In this document: positions 17,730 through 26,570 of the stretch, piece after piece
Layout: each line of letters begins with the position of its first letter
Numbering within the stretch: position 1 is the stretch's first letter
Assembly: GCF_002743255.1 (NCBI RefSeq)
Contig: NZ_PDYY01000003.1
Location: forward strand, 124,001 to 188,000
Reading direction: 5' to 3'
From: Sporosarcina sp. P2
Lineage (GTDB): Bacteria; Bacillota; Bacilli; Bacillales_A; Planococcaceae
DNA: 64,000 nucleotides
Notes under the pieces: model-generated
What the model was told of the DNA's origin: nothing
Seen by the model: the letters and a program-made list of their open reading frames with translations, nothing else
The model's database searches: none
Made by a program: the position numbers and the translations under genes

Positions 17730-17754
17730 GATGTGTAATATAGACTGTTATAAT
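17726..17754 (+). promoter_or_regulatory. Putative SigA promoter of the BCCT transporter
   Basis: TTTTGA, 17 bases, TATAAT, placed immediately after the preceding terminator. It would leave an untranslated leader of about 110 bases. The -10 is perfect and the -35 is weak. Confidence 0.5.
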
Positions 17755-17871
17755 CTATTTGGTAATTTCTAATTCTGTTATTTATATAGGCAGAAGTACG
17801 TTATATCTCTGGAAATCGGGGTAAAGAGTGTAGTGAGAGAGTTACCAAATGAACACTAGGAGTCGATAAGT

Positions 17872-19557
17872 TTGGACAAAAAGTTCTGGAAAAATCCCGT
17901 GTTCTCTATTTCTGCCGTATTTATCCTTATACTCGTCGTATTAGGAGCGACTATACCTGGTCGATTTGGTGTGGTTGCCGAAAGGCTTTTTCATTTCACG
18001 ACAGATAACTTTGGATGGTTCTATTTACTTGCTGTATTTATTGTCATTATTTTTTTAGTTGGATTGACAATTAGTAAATTTGGAGCTATTCGTTTGGGTG
18101 GAGATTCAGAACGCCCAGAATATCCATTTTTCACGTGGATTGGCATGCTCTTTTCTGCCGGTTTCGGCGTAGGGCTAGTGTTCTGGGGTGTGGCGGAACC
18201 AATGAGTCACTATTTCAAGTCGCCTATTGCAGGTATTGAATCACATACGGAAGAGGCAGCACGCGTTGCGATGGGGTATTCTTTCTTCCACTGGGGCATT
18301 TCACAATGGGCCATCTTTGGTATAGTAGGACTGGTTATTGGGTTTCTCCAGTTCCGGAAAAAGAAGGACGGTTTGATTTCAACGGCGCTTGAGCCTTTGA
18401 TCGGAAGTAATCGTCACGTGAAGACAGGTATCGATTCATTTGCGGTAATAGCAACTGTCATGGGTATTGCTACTTCGCTTGGCATGGGTGTTTTACAGAT
18501 GAGTGGTGGACTGGAGTATGTCTTTAATATTAAGAGTACGTTTACGATTCAACTGCTGATCATTGCCGTAGTGTTCGCGGCATACATGACGTCCGCAGCT
18601 TCAGGCCTAAGTAAAGGTATTGCATATCTAGGTAACTTTAACTTGGGTATGGCGATTGCATTATTACTATTTTTCTTTTTGGTAGGACCGAAAGTATTTA
18701 TATTGGAAACCTTTACGCTGGCGATTGGAGATTATATTAATAATTTCATTACGTACAGTTTGCGTCTTCAGCCTTATCAAGGCGGCACGTGGGTGAAAGA
18801 TTGGACTATTTTCTACTGGGCTTGGACGATCGCTTGGTCTCCTTTCGTAGGTGCATTCGTTGCACGTGTATCGAAGGGACGAACAATTAGAGAATTCATC
18901 ATGGGTGTGATGGTCATTCCACCAGCCTTTTCTTGTATGTGGATTGCGACACTCGGTGGAACTGCACTATACAGTGATTTGCGTAATGGTACACAAATCG
19001 CACAAGAAGTAGACAAGGATGTCACGTCAGCTATTTTCGCGACGCTTCAACACTTGCCGATGACGGGCCTCGTATCGTTCTTGGCGATTGTGTTAATTTT
19101 CACATTTTTGATTACGTCCGCTGACTCAGCAACGTATATTCTAGCAAGTATGACAACGCGTGGCGGTTTATTCCCTCCATTAATTGTAAAGTTCATCTGG
19201 GGATTCCTAATGACTGCAATTGCGGCTGCATTATTGTATGCAGGTGGGTTGGAAGCTTTGCAATCAGCATCACTTGTGTCTGCCTTGCCGTTTACCTTAC
19301 TTCTTCTATTACTGATCTTCTCATTGGCAAAGCTACTAGCCAGGGAACCGATTACAGTCAGACCGACAGATATTCGCCAATTTGAACATGTAGAAGGCGA
19401 AGTCAAGAAAAAACGTAAACGGAAAGAAAGTGAAAAAGAAAAGAGAGCACGCAGAGAAGCAGAAAGGGCAAGAAGAATAAAAGAGAAAAACGATAGAAAA
19501 TATCAAGAGCTAGAAAAGAAAAAGTATATTGAAGTAGAGAAAGAAAAGAACAAATAG
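17872..19557 (+). CDS. BCCT-family glycine betaine/choline/carnitine transporter
   Basis: Sodium- or proton-coupled importer of quaternary ammonium osmoprotectants (561 residues). The BCCT core of about twelve helices is complete. Family motifs are AGFGVGLVFWGVAEPMSHY near residue 97, ATSLGMGVLQMSGGLEYVF near 200, and FYWAWTIAWSPFVGAFVAR near 315, whose tryptophans line the substrate site. After residue about 495 a cytoplasmic tail of roughly 65 residues is almost entirely Lys, Arg and Glu and should form a charged helix; such tails sense osmolality in BetP and OpuD. TTG start with AGGAG nine bases before. Exact substrate is not readable. Confidence 0.9.
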   Translation: MDKKFWKNPVFSISAVFILILVVLGATIPGRFGVVAERLFHFTTDNFGWFYLLAVFIVIIFLVGLTISKFGAIRLGGDSERPEYPFFTWIGMLFSAGFGVGLVFWGVAEPMSHYFKSPIAGIESHTEEAARVAMGYSFFHWGISQWAIFGIVGLVIGFLQFRKKKDGLISTALEPLIGSNRHVKTGIDSFAVIATVMGIATSLGMGVLQMSGGLEYVFNIKSTFTIQLLIIAVVFAAYMTSAASGLSKGIAYLGNFNLGMAIALLLFFFLVGPKVFILETFTLAIGDYINNFITYSLRLQPYQGGTWVKDWTIFYWAWTIAWSPFVGAFVARVSKGRTIREFIMGVMVIPPAFSCMWIATLGGTALYSDLRNGTQIAQEVDKDVTSAIFATLQHLPMTGLVSFLAIVLIFTFLITSADSATYILASMTTRGGLFPPLIVKFIWGFLMTAIAAALLYAGGLEALQSASLVSALPFTLLLLLLIFSLAKLLAREPITVRPTDIRQFEHVEGEVKKKRKRKESEKEKRARREAERARRIKEKNDRKYQELEKKKYIEVEKEKNK

Positions 19558-19597
19558 AAAAGGCCGGTTCGTAGCGTTTAGCACGAACCGGTCTTTT
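19558..19597 (+). terminator. Terminator after the BCCT transporter
   Basis: A 15-bp stem (AAAAGGCCGGTTCGT / ACGAACCGGTCTTTT, one G-U) begins directly after the stop codon and has a 10-base loop. The A- and T-rich arms make it work in either direction. Confidence 0.92.
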
Positions 19598-19618
19598 ATC
19601 ACAGAGAGGAGAATATGT

Positions 19619-20395
19619 GTGGCGATTGTAAAAGTTAAAGACGTTCAATTTAATAGAGACGATAATCAAATCTTGCAAGGTATAACTTGGGAAATTGAGC
19701 AAGGGCAGCAGTGGGGGATGCTTGGCTTGAATGGCTCGGGTAAGACATCGTTATTATCCATTATTTCTACATATGAAATCCCTTCCAGTGGTGAAGTAGA
19801 GGTGCTAGGCAAACAGTTTGGAAGCGCATATTTACCTAAATTACGTAAAAAGATCGGCTTTGTCAGTAGTTCATTGGAAAAATTCTCTGATTACTTCTGG
19901 AATGAATCGATAGAGCGAATTATCATCAGTGGTAAATATGCGAGCTTCGGCATTTATGATGAAATTAAAGCAGAAGACTGGATACGTGCCGATTATTTAG
20001 TAAAGGATTTTCGTTTGAACCATGTGAAAGGAAAGAAATTCAGACTGCTTTCTGAAGGTGAAAAACGTCGTGTGCTGATCGCACGCGCTTTGATGGGTGA
20101 TCCAGAACTATTGATTTTGGATGAGCCGTGTTCTGGGTTGGATGTTTTGGCAAGAGAGCAATTTCTTGATTCGCTTGAAATAGCTGCAAAACAGAATGTG
20201 CATCTCGTTTATGTCACACATCATATAGAAGAACTCGTGCCCGAAATTACCCATGTACTATTACTGAAAGAAGGAAAAGTTGTAGCCAATGGCCCTAAAA
20301 AAGAAGTTTTGACAGATGAATTGCTATCAGAAACGTTTCAAGTTCCTGTAACGATCGAGTGGCATGCTGAACGACCTTATATTTCAATGAATTAA
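19619..20395 (+). CDS. ABC transporter ATP-binding protein, YlmA/ModF-like
   Basis: Stand-alone ATPase (258 residues) without a permease nearby. Walker A GLNGSGKTSLL is near residue 36, the Q-loop lies in FVSSSLEKFS, the signature is LLSEGEKRRVLIARAL near 136, Walker B is LLILDEPCSGLD and the switch histidine is in VYVTHHIEE. The divergent signature LSEGEKRR (not LSGGQ) and the length match B. subtilis YlmA and ModF-like proteins, whose role is not established. The start is GTG at 19619 with AGAGAGGAG ahead; an ATG two bases earlier is in another frame. A strong terminator isolates it from the BCCT gene. Confidence 0.83.
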   Translation: MAIVKVKDVQFNRDDNQILQGITWEIEQGQQWGMLGLNGSGKTSLLSIISTYEIPSSGEVEVLGKQFGSAYLPKLRKKIGFVSSSLEKFSDYFWNESIERIIISGKYASFGIYDEIKAEDWIRADYLVKDFRLNHVKGKKFRLLSEGEKRRVLIARALMGDPELLILDEPCSGLDVLAREQFLDSLEIAAKQNVHLVYVTHHIEELVPEITHVLLLKEGKVVANGPKKEVLTDELLSETFQVPVTIEWHAERPYISMN

Positions 20396-20515
20396 TGATA
20401 ATCTATACAGTTTATTGCAAGATCGAGCGGGAATATTATAGTACATGTCATATCGCAATGCGAAACGTTTAGAAACATGTACATAAAAAGAGCTAGAGAA
20501 AGGGGGAGAAAGCTT

Positions 20516-21964
20516 GTGGCGACAGAGAAACGCAAAATGACCAAAAAGCGTATAGCTTCCTATGCATTACTTTTCGTTGCATTGCTCTACATGGGTGTTA
20601 TGCTTTGGCACACGTATAAGCCATTGCCACCCGGTATTTCCTATAAAGGAGAACTTCATCAAGTAGAAAATGTGGAGTTCATTTATGATTTAACGTACTC
20701 CAAGACGAAGTCGAAAGATCACTATAAATCAGAATTACGTATTTTCGATGAAGTATTTCGAATGATTGAAGATGCGAAAGAGTTTATTGTACTCGACTTC
20801 TTTTTAATGGACGACTACTATGATGAAAAAGAAGACTTTCCTCAAATTGCAGACCAACTAACGGATGTACTCGTCAAGAAAAAGAAAGAATTTCCGGACA
20901 TGCCGATTGTCTACATAACTGATCCAGTAAATACCGGCTATGAATCCTATGAGTCTGAATGGTTTAAAGCATTGGAAAAGGCCGGTGTACAAGTAGTATA
21001 TACAGATTTGGAACCATTACGTGATTCAATGCCTCTATACTCAGGTGGATACCGTATCTTTCTTCAGTGGTTTGATTTTAACGGAAAAAATCGTTTTCCT
21101 AACTTCCTAGCAAGTGATGCGCCTGATGTGAAACTTTCATCTTATTTGAAGTTGTTGAACGTGAAAGCAAATCATCGGAAAACACTCGTGACAGATCAAG
21201 CGGCATTAGTTACATCCTCTAATCCTCACGCAGCTAGTGGGCGACACGGTAATGTGGCATTCAAAGTGCAAGGTCCAATTCAGAATGACATATTGGAATC
21301 GGAGGAAGCTGTGCTTCAATATTCATCGGGTGGAAAGTTGCCACGTATTCAAGCGGAAGAACAAAAAGGGCCTTATCAAGTTCAGTACTTGACCGAAAGC
21401 AAGGTTATGGATGCCTTGGTGAGTGATATTGAAAAAGCAAAGAAAGACGATGTGATCCGTATGGGGATGTTTTATCTTTCAGAGCAGGAAGTGATCCGTC
21501 CGTTAGAGGAAGCAGCTAATCGTGGGGTCAATGTGGAGATTGTCTTAGATCCGAATGAAAACTCATTTGGTAGTAAAAAATCTGGTTTACCTAATCGCCC
21601 GGTCGTCCAAGAGATTAGGGAAAATACAGATGATAAAATTAACGTGCGTTGGTACAATACCGTAATTGGTCAATATCACACCAAGTTGGTAACGGTTCAG
21701 ACCGCAGACAAAACGTATATTACGAACGGCTCCTCCAATATAACGGAGCGCACGTTGCGTGATTATAACCTGGAGGCGAATTTACGAATTATAGCACCTA
21801 CAGACAGCGAGCTGACCGATGAAATCAATGCGTATTTTGATAGGATATGGAATAACGAAGATGCGTTATACACTCTGGATGTAGAAGAATACCAAAATAG
21901 CCTGACATTCTTCCAGCGTGGAGTTTACGCACTGCAACGTTGGGCCAAGCTTACAACATATTAA
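20516..21964 (+). CDS. Phospholipase D-like protein (cardiolipin-synthase superfamily), one HKD motif incomplete
   Basis: Membrane-anchored protein (482 residues): basic N terminus, one helix at about 13-30, then two phospholipase-D domains. The first HKD motif, NHRKTLVTDQAALVTSSNP near residue 220, has all of H-x-K-x4-D and the trailing S-N. The second, YHTKLVTVQTADKTYITNGSSN near 393, keeps His and Lys but has Gln where the Asp should be, though GSSN is kept. Cardiolipin synthases usually keep both, so activity and substrate are uncertain. GGGGGAG lies seven bases before the GTG at 20516, which I use; the frame opens 39 bases earlier without such a site. Membrane phospholipid chemistry is the likely field. 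Confidence 0.8.
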   Translation: MATEKRKMTKKRIASYALLFVALLYMGVMLWHTYKPLPPGISYKGELHQVENVEFIYDLTYSKTKSKDHYKSELRIFDEVFRMIEDAKEFIVLDFFLMDDYYDEKEDFPQIADQLTDVLVKKKKEFPDMPIVYITDPVNTGYESYESEWFKALEKAGVQVVYTDLEPLRDSMPLYSGGYRIFLQWFDFNGKNRFPNFLASDAPDVKLSSYLKLLNVKANHRKTLVTDQAALVTSSNPHAASGRHGNVAFKVQGPIQNDILESEEAVLQYSSGGKLPRIQAEEQKGPYQVQYLTESKVMDALVSDIEKAKKDDVIRMGMFYLSEQEVIRPLEEAANRGVNVEIVLDPNENSFGSKKSGLPNRPVVQEIRENTDDKINVRWYNTVIGQYHTKLVTVQTADKTYITNGSSNITERTLRDYNLEANLRIIAPTDSELTDEINAYFDRIWNNEDALYTLDVEEYQNSLTFFQRGVYALQRWAKLTTY

Positions 21965-22076
21965 AGTAGTAAAAGCATCGTACACTATTCACGATGTATC
22001 AATCATATTTGACGTGATGCACGAACATGAAACATGAAGAGTTTCTAACATGAATAAACGATAGGAGATATAGTAG

Positions 22077-22694
22077 ATGAAAATTGTACTATTTGGCGCA
22101 ACAGGCCGAACAGGTAGTAAGATTGTTCGCCGTGCATTAACTGACGGACATGAGATCACGGCATTGGTTCGATCACCTGAGAAGTGCGAACCTCAAGAAA
22201 AACTGACGATCATTGCAGGAGACGTACGGAACCCCGATGCAGTAAAAAAAGCAATGGCGGGTGCCGATGCAGTCGTCAGTGCACTGGGCACTGACAAAAC
22301 CACTACATTAACAGAAGCAATGCAAGCCATTATTGAAGGGATGAAAGAATATGGCATCGAAAGAATCGTCACAATTGGGACGGCAGGAATATTGAATAGT
22401 CGAACAGAACCGTCCAAGTTACGCTATCAATCGAATGAATCCCATCGTAAATTGACATTTGCGGCGGAGGAGCACCATAAAGTATTTACTATGTTGAAAG
22501 ATTCCGGCTTAGATTGGACGATAGTATGCCCAACCTATTTACCAGATGGGGAAGCAAGCGGCAATTATCGGACGGAAAGAGAGTACTTACCGATTAACGG
22601 CACCCAGATCTCCACCGGTGATACTGCTGCGTTCGCTTATAATGAACTATCGAAACAAAATCATAAGGGATTCAGAGTAGGTATTTCCTATTAA
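22077..22694 (+). CDS. NAD(P)-binding SDR-like protein (NmrA/BVR-B type)
   Basis: Rossmann-fold protein (205 residues). The dinucleotide-binding loop is at the very start, KIVLFGATGRTGSKIVRRAL, with GDVRNPDAVKKAMAGADAVV near residue 48 and VTIGTAGIL near 98. These mark the atypical short-chain dehydrogenases grouped as NAD(P)H-binding, flavin reductase or NmrA-like. No classical YxxxK catalytic pair is obvious. GATAGGAGAT precedes the ATG. It has no operon partner, and its reaction cannot be read from sequence. Confidence 0.8.
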   Translation: MKIVLFGATGRTGSKIVRRALTDGHEITALVRSPEKCEPQEKLTIIAGDVRNPDAVKKAMAGADAVVSALGTDKTTTLTEAMQAIIEGMKEYGIERIVTIGTAGILNSRTEPSKLRYQSNESHRKLTFAAEEHHKVFTMLKDSGLDWTIVCPTYLPDGEASGNYRTEREYLPINGTQISTGDTAAFAYNELSKQNHKGFRVGISY

Positions 22695-22784
22695 GAAATG
22701 TCGATAAGAGGGGGGAATACATTTTAATTACTGGTATATATTGTATTAAAAATGAAGAAAATCTCATAACATCTCTTCGCTCTA

Positions 22785-22793
22785 TGGTATAAT
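22785..22793 (+). promoter_or_regulatory. Extended -10 promoter of the diguanylate cyclase gene
   Basis: TGG-TATAAT (TGn extension plus perfect -10 hexamer at 22788-22793), about 40 bp before the ATG. No good -35 hexamer is seen at the usual distance, as is common for extended -10 promoters. Confidence 0.55.
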
Positions 22794-22833
22794 AGGAGGA
22801 TAGCACCACAGGGAAAAGGAGTATGGGAAACAA

Positions 22834-24405
22834 ATGAGATGGTCCTTGAAAACCTTGATTCAAGTCGTGGCAATACTGGCAATTGTGTTGACCTTTCTAA
22901 CGAGTACTACGGTGGCATATCAAGTGCATAAAAAAAACTTAATAAAGTCAACTCTCGAAACGAACTACGCATATGTCCAAAAATTGACTTCTACTACAGA
23001 TACGTATTTACGTGAAATATTAAACACATTAGAAGTTAATGCAGAAATCGTGGTTCCGCTACTTAAGGAACCTTCTTCACAAATGCAAATGAATGCGTTG
23101 ACAGAGCGGATTAGATTGGAAACAAATACATTTGATTCCGTTGCGATTGTTTCTACAGAAGGGATCCTACTAAGTACGTCCACTCCGAGCCTTGGGTTGC
23201 TTGGGGAGAAGTTGACGTCAATTGGGGCAATACAAGCTCTGAAGGAAAAGCGAAAAATAATCTCTCAGCCTTACGTTGGAATTGAAGGAGAGCCGATTAT
23301 ATTCATCAGCGTCCCACTCTTTGAAGGTAGCGAGTATAAGGGGTTTTTAGGAGGAGCTATCTATCTAAATAAGCCCAATATATTAGAGAAACTTTTAGGA
23401 AGCCATTATTATGAAAATGGTTCATATGTTTATGTAGTAGATTATGCCGGGAAACTTATTTATCATCAAGAAAAAGAGCGCTTGAATGAGAATGTTACGA
23501 GCAATCCAGCGGTTCAGAAAGTAATTGCAGGAGAAAGTAATTATACACAGCTAATCAACACAAAAGGAATAGCCATGTTAGCCGGATATGTCTATATTCC
23601 TATTGCCGAATGGGGAATCGTCTCGCAAACACAACTGGACACTTCTATTGCTCCAGCGAGAGAAATGGTGCTAGAAATGGCATTGAAATCTCTGCCGTTA
23701 CTACTTCTTTCGTTTTTCTTGGTTAGATATTTTTCAAGAAAGATTGCTTTACCTCTTCAAAAGTTGGCATACTATACAGAAAGCAGTACAGAGTCTGATC
23801 AAAAAGAAAAAATGGAGATGATCTCCGATTGGTACTATGAAGCAAGACAATTAAAAGGAGCTATGTTACATAGTTTGGATTACTTCAAAAACGAGATGAA
23901 CTACTTCATTCACGAATCAACAACTGATCCTTTAACGAAGTTACCGAATCGCCGCATGATGGATAGCTATATGAGGCAATGGGTAGACGAAGGAACGCCA
24001 TTCGCTCTAATTATTTTTGATATAGATAAGTTTAAACGTGTCAATGATCGCTACGGTCATGCGGTTGGTGATAAAGTACTGATTTACTTGGCGGACTTGA
24101 TGCAACGAACAATTCGTGAGCAAGATATTTGTTGCCGCTACGGTGGAGAAGAATTCGTCATCTTATTACCGAAGTCGGATAAAGTTACGGCTTATCTGAC
24201 CACGGAACGTCTTCGTGAAAAGTTGGAAGACACAGTCAGTCCTTGCGGTGAAGTCATTACAATTTCAGCCGGGGTAGCTTCTTATCCACTTCATGCAAAC
24301 CATCCGGCCCGACTTATTGAGTTGGCTGATCAAAGTCTGTATGAAGCCAAACGTACAGGACGTAATAAGACCATCGTCGTTTCCGATGAACCTCGGCATG
24401 AGTAA
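22834..24405 (+). CDS. Membrane diguanylate cyclase: Cache sensor plus GGDEF domain
   Basis: Makes the second messenger cyclic di-GMP from two GTP. Layout of 523 residues: membrane helix about 8-30; extracellular double-Cache sensor about 35-275 (SVPLFEGSEYKGFLGGAIYL and SYVYVVDYAGKLIYHQEK are typical PDC strands); second helix about 280-300; linker; GGDEF domain about 350-515. The active-site motif is RYGGEEFVILLP, and REQD with the RxxD spacing just ahead is an intact inhibitory I-site, so activity and product feedback are both expected. DPLTKLPNRRMM opens the domain. Domain order resembles the B. subtilis membrane cyclases. The signal sensed is unknown. Confidence 0.9.
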   Translation: MRWSLKTLIQVVAILAIVLTFLTSTTVAYQVHKKNLIKSTLETNYAYVQKLTSTTDTYLREILNTLEVNAEIVVPLLKEPSSQMQMNALTERIRLETNTFDSVAIVSTEGILLSTSTPSLGLLGEKLTSIGAIQALKEKRKIISQPYVGIEGEPIIFISVPLFEGSEYKGFLGGAIYLNKPNILEKLLGSHYYENGSYVYVVDYAGKLIYHQEKERLNENVTSNPAVQKVIAGESNYTQLINTKGIAMLAGYVYIPIAEWGIVSQTQLDTSIAPAREMVLEMALKSLPLLLLSFFLVRYFSRKIALPLQKLAYYTESSTESDQKEKMEMISDWYYEARQLKGAMLHSLDYFKNEMNYFIHESTTDPLTKLPNRRMMDSYMRQWVDEGTPFALIIFDIDKFKRVNDRYGHAVGDKVLIYLADLMQRTIREQDICCRYGGEEFVILLPKSDKVTAYLTTERLREKLEDTVSPCGEVITISAGVASYPLHANHPARLIELADQSLYEAKRTGRNKTIVVSDEPRHE

Positions 24406-24419
24406 TATGTCGAGGTTTT
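24389..24419 (+). terminator. Terminator overlapping the 3' end of the cyclase gene
   Basis: AACCTCGGCAT / ATGTCGAGGTT (one G-U) with a 7-base loop spanning the stop codon, followed by TTC. Confidence 0.75.
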
Positions 24420-24454
24420 CTTTACTATCAGATCACTAGGAAGGGGATAGAGCC

Positions 24455-25066
24455 ATGCCGGAGCACTCTATGGATAAACGCTTACACATCCAAACACTTG
24501 GTATTAGAGAGTGGAATCATCAGTCTTCCCATTATAATCGTTATGAAGCAACACCTTATGAGGTGCTAGACTATTTATTTGCCGAACATGACCTCCTAAA
24601 AGAGGGAAGCTTGATCGACTATGGCTGTGGAAAAGGAAGAGTACCTTTTTACGTAAATCACCTCTTTTGTTTGGACACGATAGGTATTGAAATGAATAGT
24701 GTGTTACACCAAAATGCAATGAGCAACTTAATGGATTATCGGCAAGCCTTTCCTAAGAGACCGGGATCTATTTCATTTGAATGCTGTATAGCGGAGAGTT
24801 ACATCATTCCGGCAGATGCCGTGACGTTCTACTTTTTTAATCCATTTTCTTTGGATATTTTTCGAACTGTAGTTCAGCGGATTGTAAAGTCAGTTGAAAA
24901 ATCCCCTCGTACATTGGAAATCATTCTATATTATCCGACTGATGAATATGTTTATTTCTTGCATCGTCACCCATTATTCGAAAAAATAGCGGAGATTCCG
25001 ATTTCACATTTGCAAATTCACGACAAAGCAGAGCGTTTCCTAGTCTATACATACAAACAGCCCTGA
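24455..25066 (+). CDS. Class I SAM-dependent methyltransferase
   Basis: Cytoplasmic protein (203 residues) with a Rossmann methyltransferase core. Motif I is LIDYGCGKGRVPFYV near residue 52, followed by the acidic residue in TIGIEMNSVLHQNA near 75; FYFFNPFSLDIFRTV near 127 is the post-I/motif IV region. The phenyl-rich FFNPF in place of a (D/N)PP(Y/F) motif fits a small-molecule or protein O-methyltransferase of unknown target rather than a DNA methylase. AAGGGGATAG precedes the ATG. It sits between the cyclase and a convergent permease gene with no functional link evident. Confidence 0.78.
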   Translation: MPEHSMDKRLHIQTLGIREWNHQSSHYNRYEATPYEVLDYLFAEHDLLKEGSLIDYGCGKGRVPFYVNHLFCLDTIGIEMNSVLHQNAMSNLMDYRQAFPKRPGSISFECCIAESYIIPADAVTFYFFNPFSLDIFRTVVQRIVKSVEKSPRTLEIILYYPTDEYVYFLHRHPLFEKIAEIPISHLQIHDKAERFLVYTYKQP

Positions 25067-25092
25067 TCATGTAAATCAGAACTGAATTTTAT

Positions 25093-26394
25093 TCACGTAG
25101 AATGACTGAATCGCTGAGCAATCCAGAAAATTAATTCCATCAAGAGTGCAGCCAAGATGCCTACTAGCAACCCGCTTGATAATAGAGGTTGAATGAGCTC
25201 AGGAAGTGAAGAAAACACAGTGGCTGGCAGTGTCATGATGGATAACCCAAGAAGTGCAGGTAATGCGACCCGATAGATAGTTTTAGGTTCGAATGTTAAT
25301 CCTTCCACGTTGCGCAAAGCAGACCGGAATAACTGTAAATATGCTACAAATAATACCGTGTTTCCGACGCTTTGAGGGATTGTCGAAAAAAATGCACTTA
25401 ACGGTGGTACGAGTCCGAGTATGATAAACAGTATGGACCCGAGAAAGAATGGAGCTCTGTCCTTTATTCCGCTAGACTGCAGAAAGCCGATAGATGATGC
25501 ATAAGGTGCATACGGAACGAGGCCTAACGCACCTGCTCCGATATTCATTCCACCTGTAATGAGAAATGAAGTTTTATACTGAGTTTTAGTAGTTTCTTTT
25601 TCATATATATCTTCCGCACCTTTTAGGGTAGCGATTGTATTCGTCGTATTCAATAAACCTGTAATGACCACTGTAATTACGATACCGATCTCAAGTGTCG
25701 GTTCACCCCAAGGAAACCATTGGATAAACGGTGTGGTTTTTATCGTTTCAGTAGCTACTTGCGGAAAAATCAGCACAGCACTAATCCAACCGACCGTCAT
25801 ACCGATAAGCAAATTTAAGCTACTGATGATTCCTTTTCCTTTCACATGAACCAGAATTGTCAGACCCGCTAGAGCGAATGAAAATATAGTTTTCGATAAA
25901 CTGATGAATTCACCGTCATTGAGACCAATCATTCCTTTTAAGAAAATGGTAATCAACTGATTAGCCAACAATAGTAAAAACACGAACATGACAGTAGGTG
26001 TAAACCATTTCTTCAGAATATCACCCATGCCGAGCATGCCAAGTGTAGCTACCAGTGCACCGGAAATCATGGCACCTACTGCAATACTACCTCCAACTGT
26101 AGTTAAGCTTAAGCCCATTGCACTCGCAGTTCCGGCCAAGCTGAGTACTACGCCCCACCATAAACCTGACTGACCTTCCATCAATGCCAATCGATGTCCA
26201 AATGCTCCTTGCAGTAAACAAGCTATTCCCGTAAAAATAAATGAGCGCTGTATAGCAGAAACAATTTCTATTTGCTCAAGCTCAAAAGCAGTACCGACTG
26301 AAATAGGGATTACAACTGTATTGGCGAACATAAAGAACAACCATTGAAATCCGGCTAACGCAGTAATTGAATACCGCATTTGTGTAGAACGCAT
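25093..26394 (-). CDS. NCS2-family uracil/xanthine permease (YwdJ-like)
   Basis: Nucleobase transporter with about 12-14 helices (433 residues). Family features are the N-terminal GFQWLFFMFANTVVIPISVG, the substrate-site style region MEGQSGLWWGVVLSLAG near residue 73, and the motif GLLNTTNTIATLKGAEDIYE near 248, in which uracil and xanthine carriers have a conserved acidic residue, followed by MNIGAGALGLVPYAPYASSIGF. It resembles B. subtilis YwdJ, annotated as a putative purine/pyrimidine permease. I looked for a purine or PreQ1 aptamer in the leader and did not find one. Exact base unknown. Confidence 0.83.
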   Translation of the reverse strand: MRSTQMRYSITALAGFQWLFFMFANTVVIPISVGTAFELEQIEIVSAIQRSFIFTGIACLLQGAFGHRLALMEGQSGLWWGVVLSLAGTASAMGLSLTTVGGSIAVGAMISGALVATLGMLGMGDILKKWFTPTVMFVFLLLLANQLITIFLKGMIGLNDGEFISLSKTIFSFALAGLTILVHVKGKGIISSLNLLIGMTVGWISAVLIFPQVATETIKTTPFIQWFPWGEPTLEIGIVITVVITGLLNTTNTIATLKGAEDIYEKETTKTQYKTSFLITGGMNIGAGALGLVPYAPYASSIGFLQSSGIKDRAPFFLGSILFIILGLVPPLSAFFSTIPQSVGNTVLFVAYLQLFRSALRNVEGLTFEPKTIYRVALPALLGLSIMTLPATVFSSLPELIQPLLSSGLLVGILAALLMELIFWIAQRFSHST

Positions 26395-26538
26395 TCACAT
26401 CTCTCCCTGTAGATATCTATGTATGTCAAAAGGATTGAAATATAAAGAAAACTATAGCACAAAATTAATAGGAAGAATAATATTTCTAGTAGTACTGTGA
26501 TGGAAATGTAATTTACTGACAATCACATATACTAGTAA

Positions 26539-26566
26539 TAGCCAACAGACGTCTGTCTGCTGGCTA
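26539..26566 (-). terminator. Probable terminator of the PAS-GGDEF-EAL gene
   Basis: TAGCCA-A-CAGAC / GTCTG-C-TGGCTA with one internal mismatch and a 4-base loop, a few bases beyond the minus-strand stop codon. The following T tract (TTACTAGT) is weak. Confidence 0.55.
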
Positions 26567-26570
26567 CATT

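Noticed and set aside
21965..22076. CATCGT-ACGATG hairpin after the phospholipase-D-like gene as terminator
   Set aside because: Only six base pairs and no T tract follow.
26395..26538. Possible purine or uracil-responsive leader before the NCS2 permease
   Set aside because: No purine aptamer core or PyrR-type anti-antiterminator sequence could be found on the minus strand.
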